DNA from: Zanthoxylum bungeanum
Lineage: Eukaryota; Streptophyta; Magnoliopsida; Sapindales; Rutaceae
Assembly (NCBI GenBank): GCA_019454045.1
Contig: SKCR01001887.1
Span: 52,778 to 116,777, forward strand
Direction of reading: 5' to 3'
DNA length: 64,000 nucleotides
The position numbers and the translations under genes were made by a program. Positions 44,153-55,156 of the stretch are shown here, in pieces; the stretch's first letter is position 1; each line of letters begins with the position of its first letter. Under the pieces are notes generated by a model, which saw only the letters and a program-made list of their open reading frames with translations, was not told the origin of the DNA and ran no database searches.

Positions 44153-45422
44153 TGATAAGTGTGATTTATACCCACTTATTCCAACATTCTTAGCTTAATA
44201 TTTTGTTAGTTTCCGTATCATGTAATGTATTTTGTAGTTCTTTTATGTTTTGTTTGTGGGAATCATTAATACATAGATCTTGGGGAATTTGTACGTGTTT
44301 TGGGACCATTCGGATGCATCGGAAGCACACGGGAAGAGTAGAGATGCAAAACACGCAATCAGTGAAGAGAAACATTGGTGCTGCGGTGCCCAACTTCTTG
44401 GCGCCGCGGCGCCTCCAGCGTACCATTCAATTTCTAGAGGTTTTGGCGTCGCGAGGCCCCGCAATGACCCAGAACACTAATTTTAGGCTTTTTAGATGCA
44501 CAAGGACCCCAAGGCTTTATTATAAATACATAAGTTTGTCCAAGACTCAAGGGAGAGGCGAATACACAACATAAAACACAAAACACATATTTTTAGAGAG
44601 ATCCAAGGAGGATGATTGAAGAGCAATAAGAGGAGACGAATGCGGTGACGTCCGAAGAGGAAGAGATTCAATTCGGGTTAAATCTTCTAGTTTCTTTCTT
44701 AGAACTCTGACAATTTCCATTAGATTCATGACATGTTTTTATTGATTTTATCTTTAGTCATGAACTAACTCCTTAATTCTGGAGAATGATGTAATTGGTG
44801 CTTGAACCTTGTATTGTTTGCTAATATTTTTATGAAGTTATATTTCAGTTTATTTATATTCTTTTGAGTTTAATGCTTCTTGTTTGCTGGCCATAAATTA
44901 AGATGATGAATGTTTAGAATCTATCACTCGAGAGAGGGGATTTTGAATAAGATCTAAAGAATATGACCTATGATTTTATAGAATTCGAGAGAATTCATAA
45001 TGCCTTTGAAGTGGTTAACATAGAATCACAAGACGTCATGAGTTGTTAATTACTAGATTTTTATAGGGATATCAAAATCTGTAGTTGATAATAGTTTCAC
45101 GATTACTCGAGAGAGGGAGTGAATACTTAAGGATTCTTGACTTATAAATAATATATCTGAACAAGTTAATTGGCATGAAAAATACATAGAGGATAGTTAG
45201 GTGAAATCAGACTCTAGGATCTCTATCGTATTAGTTCCTCCTATCTAATTATTTTATTTTATTTATTTAAATCTATATTATTTATCTTCTAAATAAAGTT
45301 AGGATTATCAATTGTAGTATTTAGTGTGAGTGAACACAATCCTTGTGGGTTCGACACTCTACAGTTATCTTAACTAAAACTTGACACAGTACACTTACGG
45401 TACGATGTAAAATATCACAACA
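44153..45422 (+). repeat. 3' LTR of the 40.3-kb gypsy element
   Basis: 1270 bp, pairs with 40329-41616 along its full length with scattered differences (for example GATTTATACCC for GGTTTATACCC). Confidence 0.85.
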
Positions 45423-45965
45423 TGGGGGTAACCACCCTATTGATCATTGCACATTCAACTATAATCCAGGTTGGAAAAACCATCAAAATTTTACATGGCA
45501 CAATAATGAAGGTCTTGTATATCCCACTGAATCATTATATCACTTTTATCCACCACAAGCTCAAAAATTTCATCAAGAGCCGTTGAGGACCTGCTTATGC
45601 AGTTGGTAAACCAGCAGGTAGAGAATTTGAGGGATATTTCCAGGCTTGAAGCATTAATGCAGAGTTAAGTGGCATCCTTGAAAACACGGGAAACCCAAGG
45701 GAGACAGCTAGCCAACAACCAAAGCGATATACCACAAGAGACATTGCCATGTGACACTGAAGAAGACTCATGGAATCAAGAGATTTATAAGGACACCACA
45801 ATTGGGAGAAATGATTTACCAAAAAGCGAGTAGTTTATAATCTTTAGCCGTAGTTTCTGGTGCAAATTAGTTTATAGTCCTTATGAGATATGTGGGGGCA
45901 ATCACCCTAGTGATCATTGCACGTTCAACTATCATCCAGGGTGGCAAAATTATCAATCCTTATTT
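45423..45965 (+). pseudogene. Athila-like gag relic with a repeated segment
   Basis: First block: NHPIDHCTFNYNPGWKNHQN and TWHNNEG, then EDLLMQLVNQQVENLRDISR with stops. Second block (45875-45965): SPYEICGGNHPSDHCTFNYH and PGWQNYQS, a second version of the same gag segment. The first block is the right half of the target site of the element at 40329-45422. Confidence 0.65.
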
Positions 45966-46490
45966 GATATTCTCGCTCTTTAGTTTTCTTGAATAGTTGT
46001 TGTGTTTAGAGAGTATTTTTAAATAGACTTATTTTTCTCTCCAAAAACGTATGTGAAGTAACCATAGATGTTCCCCTTATATAGATATCATAACAACCAA
46101 GTTTCCTATTCAATTTTTGAGTCTTCTGCATTTGCATCGCGACTCAAAGGCATTTACGTCACGATACAAGCCTTTTTTGAGTCACTGGATCAATTTTTAA
46201 ATAACTTGCATCGTGATGCAAGCTGACAGTGTAGTATATTATTAGCTATTAAAAATTACAATTTAATCTTCGATATACACTAAAAAGTTGTAGATAATTG
46301 GGTATTCTTTTCAAATGAACTTTAATCACCTCAATTGGACATCGCATGCAAAAGTTATGGTCAAAATACTAAAAACTTCACAAATTATGAAATCACAAGT
46401 GCAAATCGAAAATTTTAAGATTTTCACTCATTTTTGCTCAATTCTTCATATAATGCATCCTAGACAATAAAAAATAAATATTAGTACATT
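45966..46490 (-). mobile_element. Inverted LTR fragment of the 48.1-kb element
   Basis: Reverse complement of about 48180-48720: shares GTCCAATTGAGGTGATT, GATCCAGTGACTCAAAA, AAATTGAATAG.AAACTTGG and AGGATGCATTATA in inverted sense. It is truncated at both ends. Confidence 0.7.
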
Positions 46491-48091
46491 TAACACATTC
46501 AAGAATATAATTTAAGAGGGAAGTCAATTATAAATACGCTTAAAATGTATATTATAAAGATAGCAGAAGCACAGAGTATATAAGTCTCTATTTGCCCTCT
46601 CATGTTTGGAAGAGGAGCTTGAATAGTATTGCTCATGGTATTTTCTTGTCGAGGACATCTAAAGCCATATGGAAACCTCCTTAAAGGAAGTTCTTCAGAG
46701 AAAATTTGGATAAGGATTATAACTAAGCACTTTATGGGAGGCAACCCAAGCGTTTCTATTTTTTTTACTTTATTTTTATTTTAATTTGTTATGTTAAGTG
46801 TTTTTTTCCTTCTTTCGATGATTTAGGTTTCAACATAAGTTTGGGCGTCGCAACTTTGGCTTCACTATCCAACAAATAAATTTCTACATCATCATCGCTC
46901 AAATTGGGGAGTATCTATCTTTTCCCTATATTTTTATTTTTCAACATTGAGGATAATTTTTATTTTTAAGTTTGGGGGTAGTGAATAAAAATTTATATTT
47001 ATATTTTAATTTTTTTGAGTCATATGTCAGTTAGAATATCACAAGCATATGATATATATTTGATCTATATTTAGATTTTTAGCTATTAGAAAATGATAAA
47101 TATTGGTTGATTTCAAAGCTGAAATCTTAAATTTAGTTTGTCTTGAGATGATTCTTTGCACATTCAAGCATATATATCAATTCTGTTTTATTTTAGACTT
47201 GAAATATAAGATTGAGACAGTTTGAATTGAGATAATTGGAATGAATGAATAACCGTTAGCCTAGATATCTATCTCTATTTTAAAATTATATGAAGGCTAG
47301 CATATAAAAGAGTCACCTACCTTTAAGCATGAAGCTACCCATGGGCAAGTGTAAAGCTACCATGAGAAGAAATGCTACCTTAAAATGCAGTGTGAAAACT
47401 CAAGAAAAAAATGAAAAAAAGAAAAAGGAAAAAAAATGGAATAACAATAAATGATAAAGCTAATATACATGAGGTTAATGATAAGACATAGAGATTTTAG
47501 GATACATAGATTGGTTTGACCCATTCTAGTTTGATTATAGAGATGAAAAACTGTTAAGATTGATGATTTAAGGGATAAACTCTGATGGATTTGACTCACA
47601 CGCACACTGTAAGAATTTAATTGAGATGAATTTGATTTTTGAATGAAGTTATGTCTGTTTATAGCATTTTTAAGTTTTCTTTAAGCCATTGGCATCTCTT
47701 ATAATTATTTTTGATGCATTATTGTGAAAATCTGACTATGTTATGTCTATTGCATCTTTTTATATTTGTTTATTTAGTAGTTTTAGATGACGTTTGTGAG
47801 TGTCATCATTGTAAGCCCTCATGAAACTATAACTTATCTACTAATGTCACCTTGGGGTTTAAAGGCTTGTTGCACACGCTAAATGTAATAGCGATCCCTA
47901 CGAAAATGACTTAGTTAGTTTATTTGTTATTTATTTTGTTATTTATGTTTGCGTCATTGCTTGCTTGTTGCACACGCTAAATGTAATAGCGATCCCTACG
48001 AAAATGACTTAGTTAGTTTATTTGTTATTTATTTTGTTATTTTTGCTTGCGTCATTGCTTGCGGACAAGTAATAATTCAAGTTTGGGAGTG
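46491..48091 (+). mobile_element. 3' internal part of a third gypsy element
   Basis: No long ORF. Contains the post-pol motif (AACTAAGCACTTTATGGGAG and GCAACCC, 46722-46748) and an internal purine tract TAAGTTTGGGGGTAG (about 46966). The conserved 3' module follows at about 47800-47915. A partial second copy of its right half lies at about 47955-48020, and the final purine tract CAAGTTTGGGAGTG (48079-48091) precedes the LTR. Confidence 0.6.
47800..48062 (+). repeat. Conserved 3' module, third copy, with partial tandem duplication
   Basis: TTGCACACGCTAAATGTAAT, AGCGATCCCTACGAAAATGA and the following CTTAGTTAGTTTATTTG occur twice about 98 bp apart, with GCGTCATTGCTTGC after each. Confidence 0.7.
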
Positions 48092-49544
48092 TGATGAGTA
48101 CCTATAATATACAATTTTCAAGTATATTTATAATTGATTTCCTTCATAAATTACGTTCTTGAATTTGTTATATATACTAATATTCATTGTTTTATTATCT
48201 AGGATGCATTATAAGAAAAATTGAGAAAAAAAGAGTGAAAATCTTGAAATTTCCAATTTGTACCAGTAACTTCCTAATTTGCACAACATTCAGTATTTTG
48301 GCCATACCTTTTGTATACGATGTCCAATTGAGGTGATTCAAGTTGTGTTGGAAAGAATACTCAATATCTAAAACTTTGTAGTTTACATCAAAGACTGAAT
48401 CAGACTCTTTAATGGCAAACATCGAGTGTGAAACTGACAACTCTACACTGTCAGCTTGCATCTTGAAGTAAAATATTACGTCACGATGCAAGATAGTTAA
48501 AAATCGATCCAGTGACTCAAAAGGGGGTCGTGTTGCGATGCAAATGCCTTTGGGTATCGATGCAAATGTGGAAGTCTCAAAAATTGAATAGAAAACTTGG
48601 TTGTCATGATATTTTCATATATTTTTTAGGAGGAAAGTAAACCTCATTTGAGGCCAAAACACTATCTAAACATAACAACCATTCAAGAACAACCAAGAAC
48701 AAGAAGAGCAATCAAGGACTAAGAAGAGATGATTGAAGGACTTGGAGATTTAAGATTAACAACCTTCATGATTTGTTTTCTTTATCTTTTTTTTAATTAA
48801 TTTTTTATTATTTATCATGTTGAATATCATGATGATTTTTTTTATCTTCTTCATCAAAAACTAAATCTTGTTCTAAGATTACAATGGAACCCAATATGAA
48901 CTTTAATTAATTGAATCTCTTTTGTGATCTTCCATTTGGATTGTTTGTCATTCTCCATTCTTAATGCTTTCTATTGCTTGGCCAACAATAAGATAGTTGT
49001 GATAATCCCTATGGAACTTGGAAAAGGGAATTTTGGTTTAGCCCTGTGAATTGATAACGTGTGATCTCATTCTATTGAATAGATTTTCATGCATGATAGG
49101 ATTATACCTACAGGGCATGCGTAGCTATAATTAGAATTGGTTGTAATGAGTTTGACTTAAATTAATTATCATAAGAATGTAGGTAATTAAACTAAGTTGG
49201 GTATTTCTACTTGACCATCGGAAGAAGCTTATAGATAACTTCGTATTTTATGTTAATAATTCATCGTAGTTGATCATTTATAAAGGGAATAGAAAGATTT
49301 AAGGGAATATTGTGAGGAAATTATGATCTTAGGTTTTTCTTACGTTGCTACTTTCACGTGTTTCAATTTCTTTTCTTTTACTTTAGTTTATTAGTTAATA
49401 TATCTTTCTTCAAAATTATTAGTCTAAATAAGGTATATTGATAAAATTTTAGTATTAGAGATTAATAATAATTCCTTATAGGATCGATATTTTTATAATT
49501 TTTGTGCGATACTTATGCTTACGTACTATACAAAATCATGATCA
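48092..49544 (+). repeat. LTR of the third gypsy element
   Basis: Begins TGATGAGTACC directly after a purine tract and ends about ATCATGATCA. It has the ACCATCGGAAGAAGCTT and GGATCGATATTTTTATAATT blocks that are also found in the LOG element's LTR, showing a common LTR lineage. No primer-binding site follows, so it is a 3' LTR. Confidence 0.65.
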
Positions 49545-50900
49545 CATATTTATGATGTTTTTATCACTTCTTGTTTGCATCGTATTTTTTTTCTAATTTG
49601 AAATGCTATGAGGTTGATTGTAATATCTAGAATTTTCAAATTACTTATAATTAGGGAAAAATACTTTAATTTTCAAAGAAGTGGAACTAGAAATGGAAGT
49701 GGGGTTAAAAATGTGGGTTGGAAATGAGAATTACTTGGATAATAATGAAAAGATTGTATCCATTATACAAAACTTCCATTATAAGCAAGGTCTAGGGAAT
49801 GTCATGATGTTTTCCCCCATTTTTTTTTCACAAAGATGTTTTTTTTTTATGTTTCGAACTTGTGACCAAGTAGATAATAAGTTAACACTTGACCATCACA
49901 TTAGGTAAGCCTGATAGCAGTTCGGTTCCAGAACAGAACCGAGCTGAACCGGCGGTTCCGGTTCTTACTGAAAACACCAAAACTGAACCGTATAGTGTAT
50001 GGTTCAATTCCGGTTCCCCTTCAATTCCTGTTCGGTTCCGAATCTAGGAACCAGAACCAAATTACAACTAAGGATTTGACAAAATTTATTTTATTGTATA
50101 CATAATATAGAATTACAACTCACTATATAACAATTGCAATTGAAATTAAATTGAATTCCTAATCCAATGACATGTAATGTCTATGTATGAATGCGCACTT
50201 CAAATATCACTCCAAAGAAATTTGTAATTGAGAATTAGTTGTAGGAGAATATGGAAAAATGAAATTGATTAAATTATTTGAGATGCCTTCAAAAAAGAAT
50301 ACTTAAACTGGATCAAGTACAGAGAAAGTGAGATTGGAGCAAACCAACCAAAATCGCGTCCTTACTATATTGGAGCATTTTGAGTGCTTGATGGAAGGAA
50401 GTCGCTATGAGACCATAAGGGAGCTGAATTGTAATATGATGCGGTCATTGTTTCGCGATTTCCCTCAAGATGTGGTTTAACAAGTTAGACTTCATAATAA
50501 TCATAATATGAATAAGTTTATTTCAACCAATAACTTATATTATGAAAATATTACCAAATATATGAGTGCTTTAAATGACTTAATGGGAAAATGCATGGGT
50601 ATTGGTAATTTACCAGAAGGAAGTTATGTGCCTCCTAACATGTTAAATTCAGCTGTAATAATGACCTAAATCATGATCATTTTAATATATGATCAATGAT
50701 TGAGGGTCAGAATGATGGGCTTAGTAATGACATGTCGTCATAAGGGACACATGTCTTAGGGTCACCCCGTGGAGAAACACCTCATATTGGTAATAGCCAT
50801 ATTTTAGGACCAACTGAAAGGAATCCACCAGTTAAGGGGATCCGGAATGAAAAAGTGTTACCTTAAGGTCCACAAATGCAAGGCCAGCATAATGGTCCAC
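49545..50900. other. Mostly unassigned; possible hAT-like terminal sequence
   Basis: Bases 49917-50065 are dense in GGTTC/GAACC strings (CCGGTTCTTAC, CGGCGGTTCCGG, TGTTCGGTTCCG, GGAACCAGAACC) and can fold on themselves. Such GGTTCCGG-rich sequence is seen near ends of plant hAT elements. No transposase is visible. The rest is AT-rich with scattered stops. Confidence 0.35.
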
Positions 50901-51600
50901 CCATTTATAGGCCACAACCACCAACCAGAGTTCTATTTGATGGAAACACCATATTAAAGGAACAAATGGCTGAGATTCTCAAAAACCAATTCAGTTTCTG
51001 AGTGAGACCGATTCAACTTAGATACAAGAAGCCATATCCTAATTAGATTGATTCAGACTACCTTTGGCCAAGTAGTTATTAAATATCAGAATTTTCTTTG
51101 TTCATTGGATTAGGTGAGATCTCAATTGTGGAACACATAGGGAGATTCACTCTCCAGTGTGAGGTAAATGATTTTCGCAATTTAAGGCTATTATATACCT
51201 CCTTATCAGGAATGGCTTTCTCTTGATGTATCAACTTAACACCAAACTCGGTAGAAAATTGGTATCAAATGTAAAAACTTTTTCATGCTCAGTTTTACAA
51301 GACTGAGTTAGAAGTTACCATGGCCAATTTAGTGAACTTGAGGCAGTTACCAAATGAATGGTCGAAACTTTCATAGAAAGGTTTAAAATGGCCAGGAGTA
51401 AATGCTTCACACATTTGCTAGAAAGGAAATTTGTGAAGATCGCCAAGAGTTGCCTAAGCTCTGATTTGAAAAAGAAATTTTAGGACAGAGAGTTCTAAGA
51501 CCTCTTTTAGTTCACCATTAACGTGGTTAGGTATGAATGACTATTGAGAGAAAATGAGCAGATGAAAAATTGAATTAGAGGTACTTACTACAATGATGTC
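50900..51600 (+). pseudogene. Gypsy gag relic
   Basis: Frames give SEFSLFIGLGEISIVEHIGR, FTLQCEVNDFRNLRLLYTSL, NLTPNSVENWYQM and LFHAQFYKTELEVTMANL, the pattern of a Retrotrans_gag domain. At least four stops and a frameshift near 51363. It belongs to the same relic as the protease at 52300. Confidence 0.6.
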
Positions 51601-52299
51601 AATTGTGATATGAGCGAGGTTGAGGCTAAAATGGATTCGGTCGATCTGTGTCTGGTTGAGCAAGTCGAAGGGAAGTATTATATATATATATATATATAAG
51701 GCTTTGCTCAAATCATGGATGAGAGTTGAAGTTGGCAATTTAACTCAGGAAAGTAGGAAAGTTAGGATGTTCACATTCGATGTAATCAAAGCAGACTTTG
51801 TATTTGAAGCTCAGGATATGGAAAAGAAAGTGTACAGTATTGAAGAACTAGAAGCAGTAGCCTTCAGTTTGGAAGATATAGACGAACTTCAAGAGAATAC
51901 GATGACTGATATTGAAGAGGAGATTGACTTACGTGACGAAGCACAAATGAGGAAAATATCCCAGAACGGGCTATTGAATAATCTGTACGAGGTAGGAAAT
52001 CCGATTGTTGGGACTTTGGGAGAAGATTTAAGGCATTCTCAATACTATGTGTTATACTGAAAACCTAAGTTAAAATAGAAAGTACCACATTCAGAAAAAT
52101 GGTTGGCATTGTCCAACAATATGGATAATGGAGCATCAATAAGGCCTAGGAATGCCATGGAATAGTAAGATGAACCCAAGCGAGAGGTGGAAGATGTTTT
52201 AAACAATAAGGCCTAGGAATGCCATGGAATAGACGATAATAATAGTAAACAAAAGATAAAGATAGAGGTAGCTAAGAGGGTGATATTTTAGAGGCCTTC
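51601..52299 (+). pseudogene. Gag-protease linker of the same relic
   Basis: An acidic open stretch (51700-52060) with SWMRVEVGNLTQESRK, then SIEELEAVAFSLEDIDELQ. It matches the kind of linker preceding the protease in plant gypsy elements of this type. A (TA)n run at 51678-51698 and a repeated AGGCCTAGGAATGCCATGGA (about 52141 and 52209) are present. Not a recognised domain. Confidence 0.4.
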
Positions 52300-52716
52300 A
52301 CAACAAATGACTAAGCAACTCAAGCCATTGTGCGTGAAGGAAACAGTTAATAGATTGTTTATATCAAATGTATTAGTCGATAATGGAGCAGCCATATACG
52401 ACATTCCAGTAAGAATTCTAAAGAGTTTTGTGAAGTTAGAGGTTGATCTTATTCCAACAAATGTCGTCTTGACAAGCTTTAATGGGGAAGCCATGATGGC
52501 AAAATGAGTTATCTTTTTTTGGATATTAAGATCATAAGCGCAACTAGAACAACCGTGTTCTTCGTCATAGAAGGACCAATTAGTTACAAAATGTTTCTAG
52601 GTCATGATTGGATTCATGGAAATAGGGTGATACCTTCTTCCCTTCACCAATGCTTGGTTTTTTGGAACAAAAAAGATGAAGCTGAAGTGGTATATGTAGA
52701 CAGTCGACCATTATAA
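52300..52716 (+). pseudogene. Gypsy protease relic
   Basis: LKPLCVKETVNRLFISNVLV is followed by DNGAAIYDIP (DNGA in place of DxGA), and, after a TGA at 52505-52507, FFVIEGPISYKMFLGHDWIH with SSLHQCLVFW. This order, a protease with a LGHDWIH motif, is typical of plant gypsy polyproteins. Confidence 0.65.
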
Positions 52717-53233
52717 CATCCTTTCGATGGCAAGACATTACCGGTAAGAGACATGAAAAACTTATCTCCATGAGCCTCGGAACTAATAAAAAAAGAACAT
52801 GATGCACCCTAAAATTAGACAACTTAGAACGTAGTCCGACACCAAAATGACCTGTCATAAACGTCAGATATGTAAAAAAGACCTACGGTCTAAACTCAAA
52901 AAAATCACATCACATCATCAATACTCAAGGCTTTATGCCCAACTCAATGCATACTGACCAATATGTTTAATTCCATAAATATAATTACGTGCATTGCACA
53001 ATACAAAACATAAACAAAAGCAAATTGATTATAAACTATATGATTCTTCCCATGACTCTAGAGTGTGTGACTGCAACATGGGTGATCCTTCGTCTCGAGC
53101 ATAAGTATCCAAAGCTTGATGGCTAATTGTTCTAGTTACCAACCTATAAAACTAGCAAACTATTGTGGTGTGAGTTATAAAACTCAGTAAGTAACCATGC
53201 ACGTACTATAAAAGTAAGAATAATTTGAAAATA

Positions 53234-53264
<31 letters not shown>

Positions 53265-53722
53265 AAATATTTATGCGAATATGGTTATCTATCAGAAAAC
53301 CTTTAAACTTCATTCTATTCATTACGCTCTATAAATACACAGTTGTTTGGAGATAATTACATAATCGATCCACGCATTCAAATTACATATATATATATAT
53401 ATATATTCAGAAACTTACCTTACACACGTTTCCTTATTTTCTTCATAACAATCTTACCATAACCGATGAAACAAACTAAACGAAGATATACCAATATATA
53501 TACATGCCAAAGACAAACGAGAGAACAACCCAAACATACTCACGTAAATCATACACTGATACGAGCAAACAAAGCTCGTACGAGACTCATTACCTATTTT
53601 AGAATATGTATGAGATGAATTCCGTTTGAATGAATACCCTATCTAAAGCTACTAGGACACGAGTCAAATCGTCAACCAAACTAACTACACACACATAACC
53701 AATACTAATGTCATAGGGGCAA
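52717..53722. other. Non-coding, possibly minus-strand LTR sequence
   Basis: After 52780 the sequence (TGATGCACCC, ACGTAGTCCGACACC, GACCTGTCATAAACGTCAG) reads like the reverse complement of a gypsy LTR. It includes two (TA)n runs (about 53237-53264 and 53386-53407). No pair was found. Confidence 0.35.
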
Positions 53723-54240
53723 TCTTATCTATCAACAGAAACAGAAAGTATATTGCGAAATCTATACAGTCAATCACATTCATCATTAGAAACAGAATCA
53801 TAATACAAATTCTTTACAGGCATTCACATTCATTATAAGATACGAAAACATAATATGGATTCTTAAAAGGTATTCACATTCATTATTAGATATAGAAACA
53901 TAATACAGGTTCTTTAGAAGTAGTTACATTCATTATCAGATACGAAAACATAAAATGGATTCTACACACTTAATCTCATTTATTATCATAAAAAGAAATC
54001 ATGATACAAATTTCATACAACTGATCTCATTTATCATCAGAAACATAAATCACAATACAAATTTCTTGCGTTCAATCTCATACATCATCAGAAATGGAAC
54101 ACATAATGCAAACTCCATACAGTCATTCTTATCTACCATCAAATACAGAAATCATAATATAAATTTCATACAGTCAATCTTATCCACAATCAAAATTGGA
54201 AAACATAAAGAAACCACTTTAATCTCATTTTTTTGAAAAT
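53723..54240. repeat. Tandem array, about ten units of 50-51 bp
   Basis: The TC(A/T)(C/T)ATT.CAT.ATCA(G/A)A unit start recurs at 53723, 53774, 53824, 53874, 53924, 53974, 54025, 54076, 54127 and 54178. The period is 50 in the first half and 51 in the second. Units are diverged (CATAATACAAATT... CATACAGT). The 93-codon frame across it is a by-product. Confidence 0.8.
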
Positions 54241-55156
54241 GCATTATAAAACAAGTCTTTTGAAAATACTTCAAAAAACTAACCAGAAGTCTAATGTCCA
54301 AGTCGCGTACTCTAATCAAACATTTTTTGAAACAGGACCATGTCGATATAGGGTAACAGGTCGTGCCATTTTAGATGGATGAACCCTATATAGACACCAC
54401 AATGAGTCAAAATCATGAAAATAAATAAAATGTAGTACGAGCATCATGGTAGAAACAGATCATATTATGTCGTAAACGAAATCAAATATATCTAAATCAG
54501 AAAGAAGTTGAATTGAAAGCAACTTCTTCAAAAATCTTTCTTTTTTTAGAAAATCATAAAACAAGGATATGAAAAAGATAACATAAAGGTATTTTGTTGA
54601 AAACGAAATCAAATCCCAAACCAAAGTCATCATAAATTTGTATTAAGCATTCAGGGACCAATTCGACGAATATGCTAGGCGTCCAGGAACCAAGTCAGCC
54701 GGATAAAAATATCAGGCGTCCAATGCTTGGGTCGCGCCCACAGATCAGACTTTGTCTGGAATATGACCATGTCGACAAATGATAATGGGTCGATCCACTA
54801 TAATTGGACAAGGCCCTTATAGGCGCCACAAAAGTTTTAAAATCCATAAAACAAACTCAACATACAAGCACAGTGGCGAATCACACATCATATATATCCA
54901 ATCAAATATATCTGAAGAAATAAATTTTATTCAAACTTATCTTTATCAAAACAAAAGTAGCAGTTAAACATAAAACAAAAATATCAACATAAAGTAAAAC
55001 AAAAGCATCAATAAAAAAATAAAATATACCCACTCACATTTCAGGCACATAACACATTATATTTTGAATCCATCATCCATTGACAAGTACTCACAAATTA
55101 CAAAACGATGACATTATACCGTATATATGTTCAAAAGTACGTCACCATCATATCTC
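54241..55156. other. Non-coding with one diverged direct duplication
   Basis: A segment with CCATGTCGATATAGGGTAAC and GGTCG near 54342-54410 recurs as CCATGTCGACAAATGATAAT and GGGTCG near 54767-54835. Each copy leads into TATAGRC/TATAGGCGCCACAA and AATC..AAA. Probably part of the same LTR-like unit as the array before it. No gene. Confidence 0.4.

Larger units (their letters stand above)
40329..45422 (+). mobile_element. Non-autonomous gypsy element with gag remnant only
   Basis: 5094 bp with LTRs 40329-41616 and 44153-45422 (TGATAAGTGTG ... ATCACAACA). A primer-binding site TAGGCGCCATTGCCGGGGA follows the first LTR, and a purine tract AAGTTTGGGGGTG nearly abuts the second. Flanks CGGGG and TGGGG are a target duplication with one transition. 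The interior of 2.5 kb holds gag and protease scraps and the post-pol motif but no RT, RNase H or integrase. The organisation parallels the LOG-carrying element, with different LTRs. Confidence 0.83.

Noticed and set aside
53723..54240. CRISPR-like array
   Set aside because: Units are contiguous and diverged with no constant repeat/variable spacer pattern, and the DNA is a plant nuclear genome.
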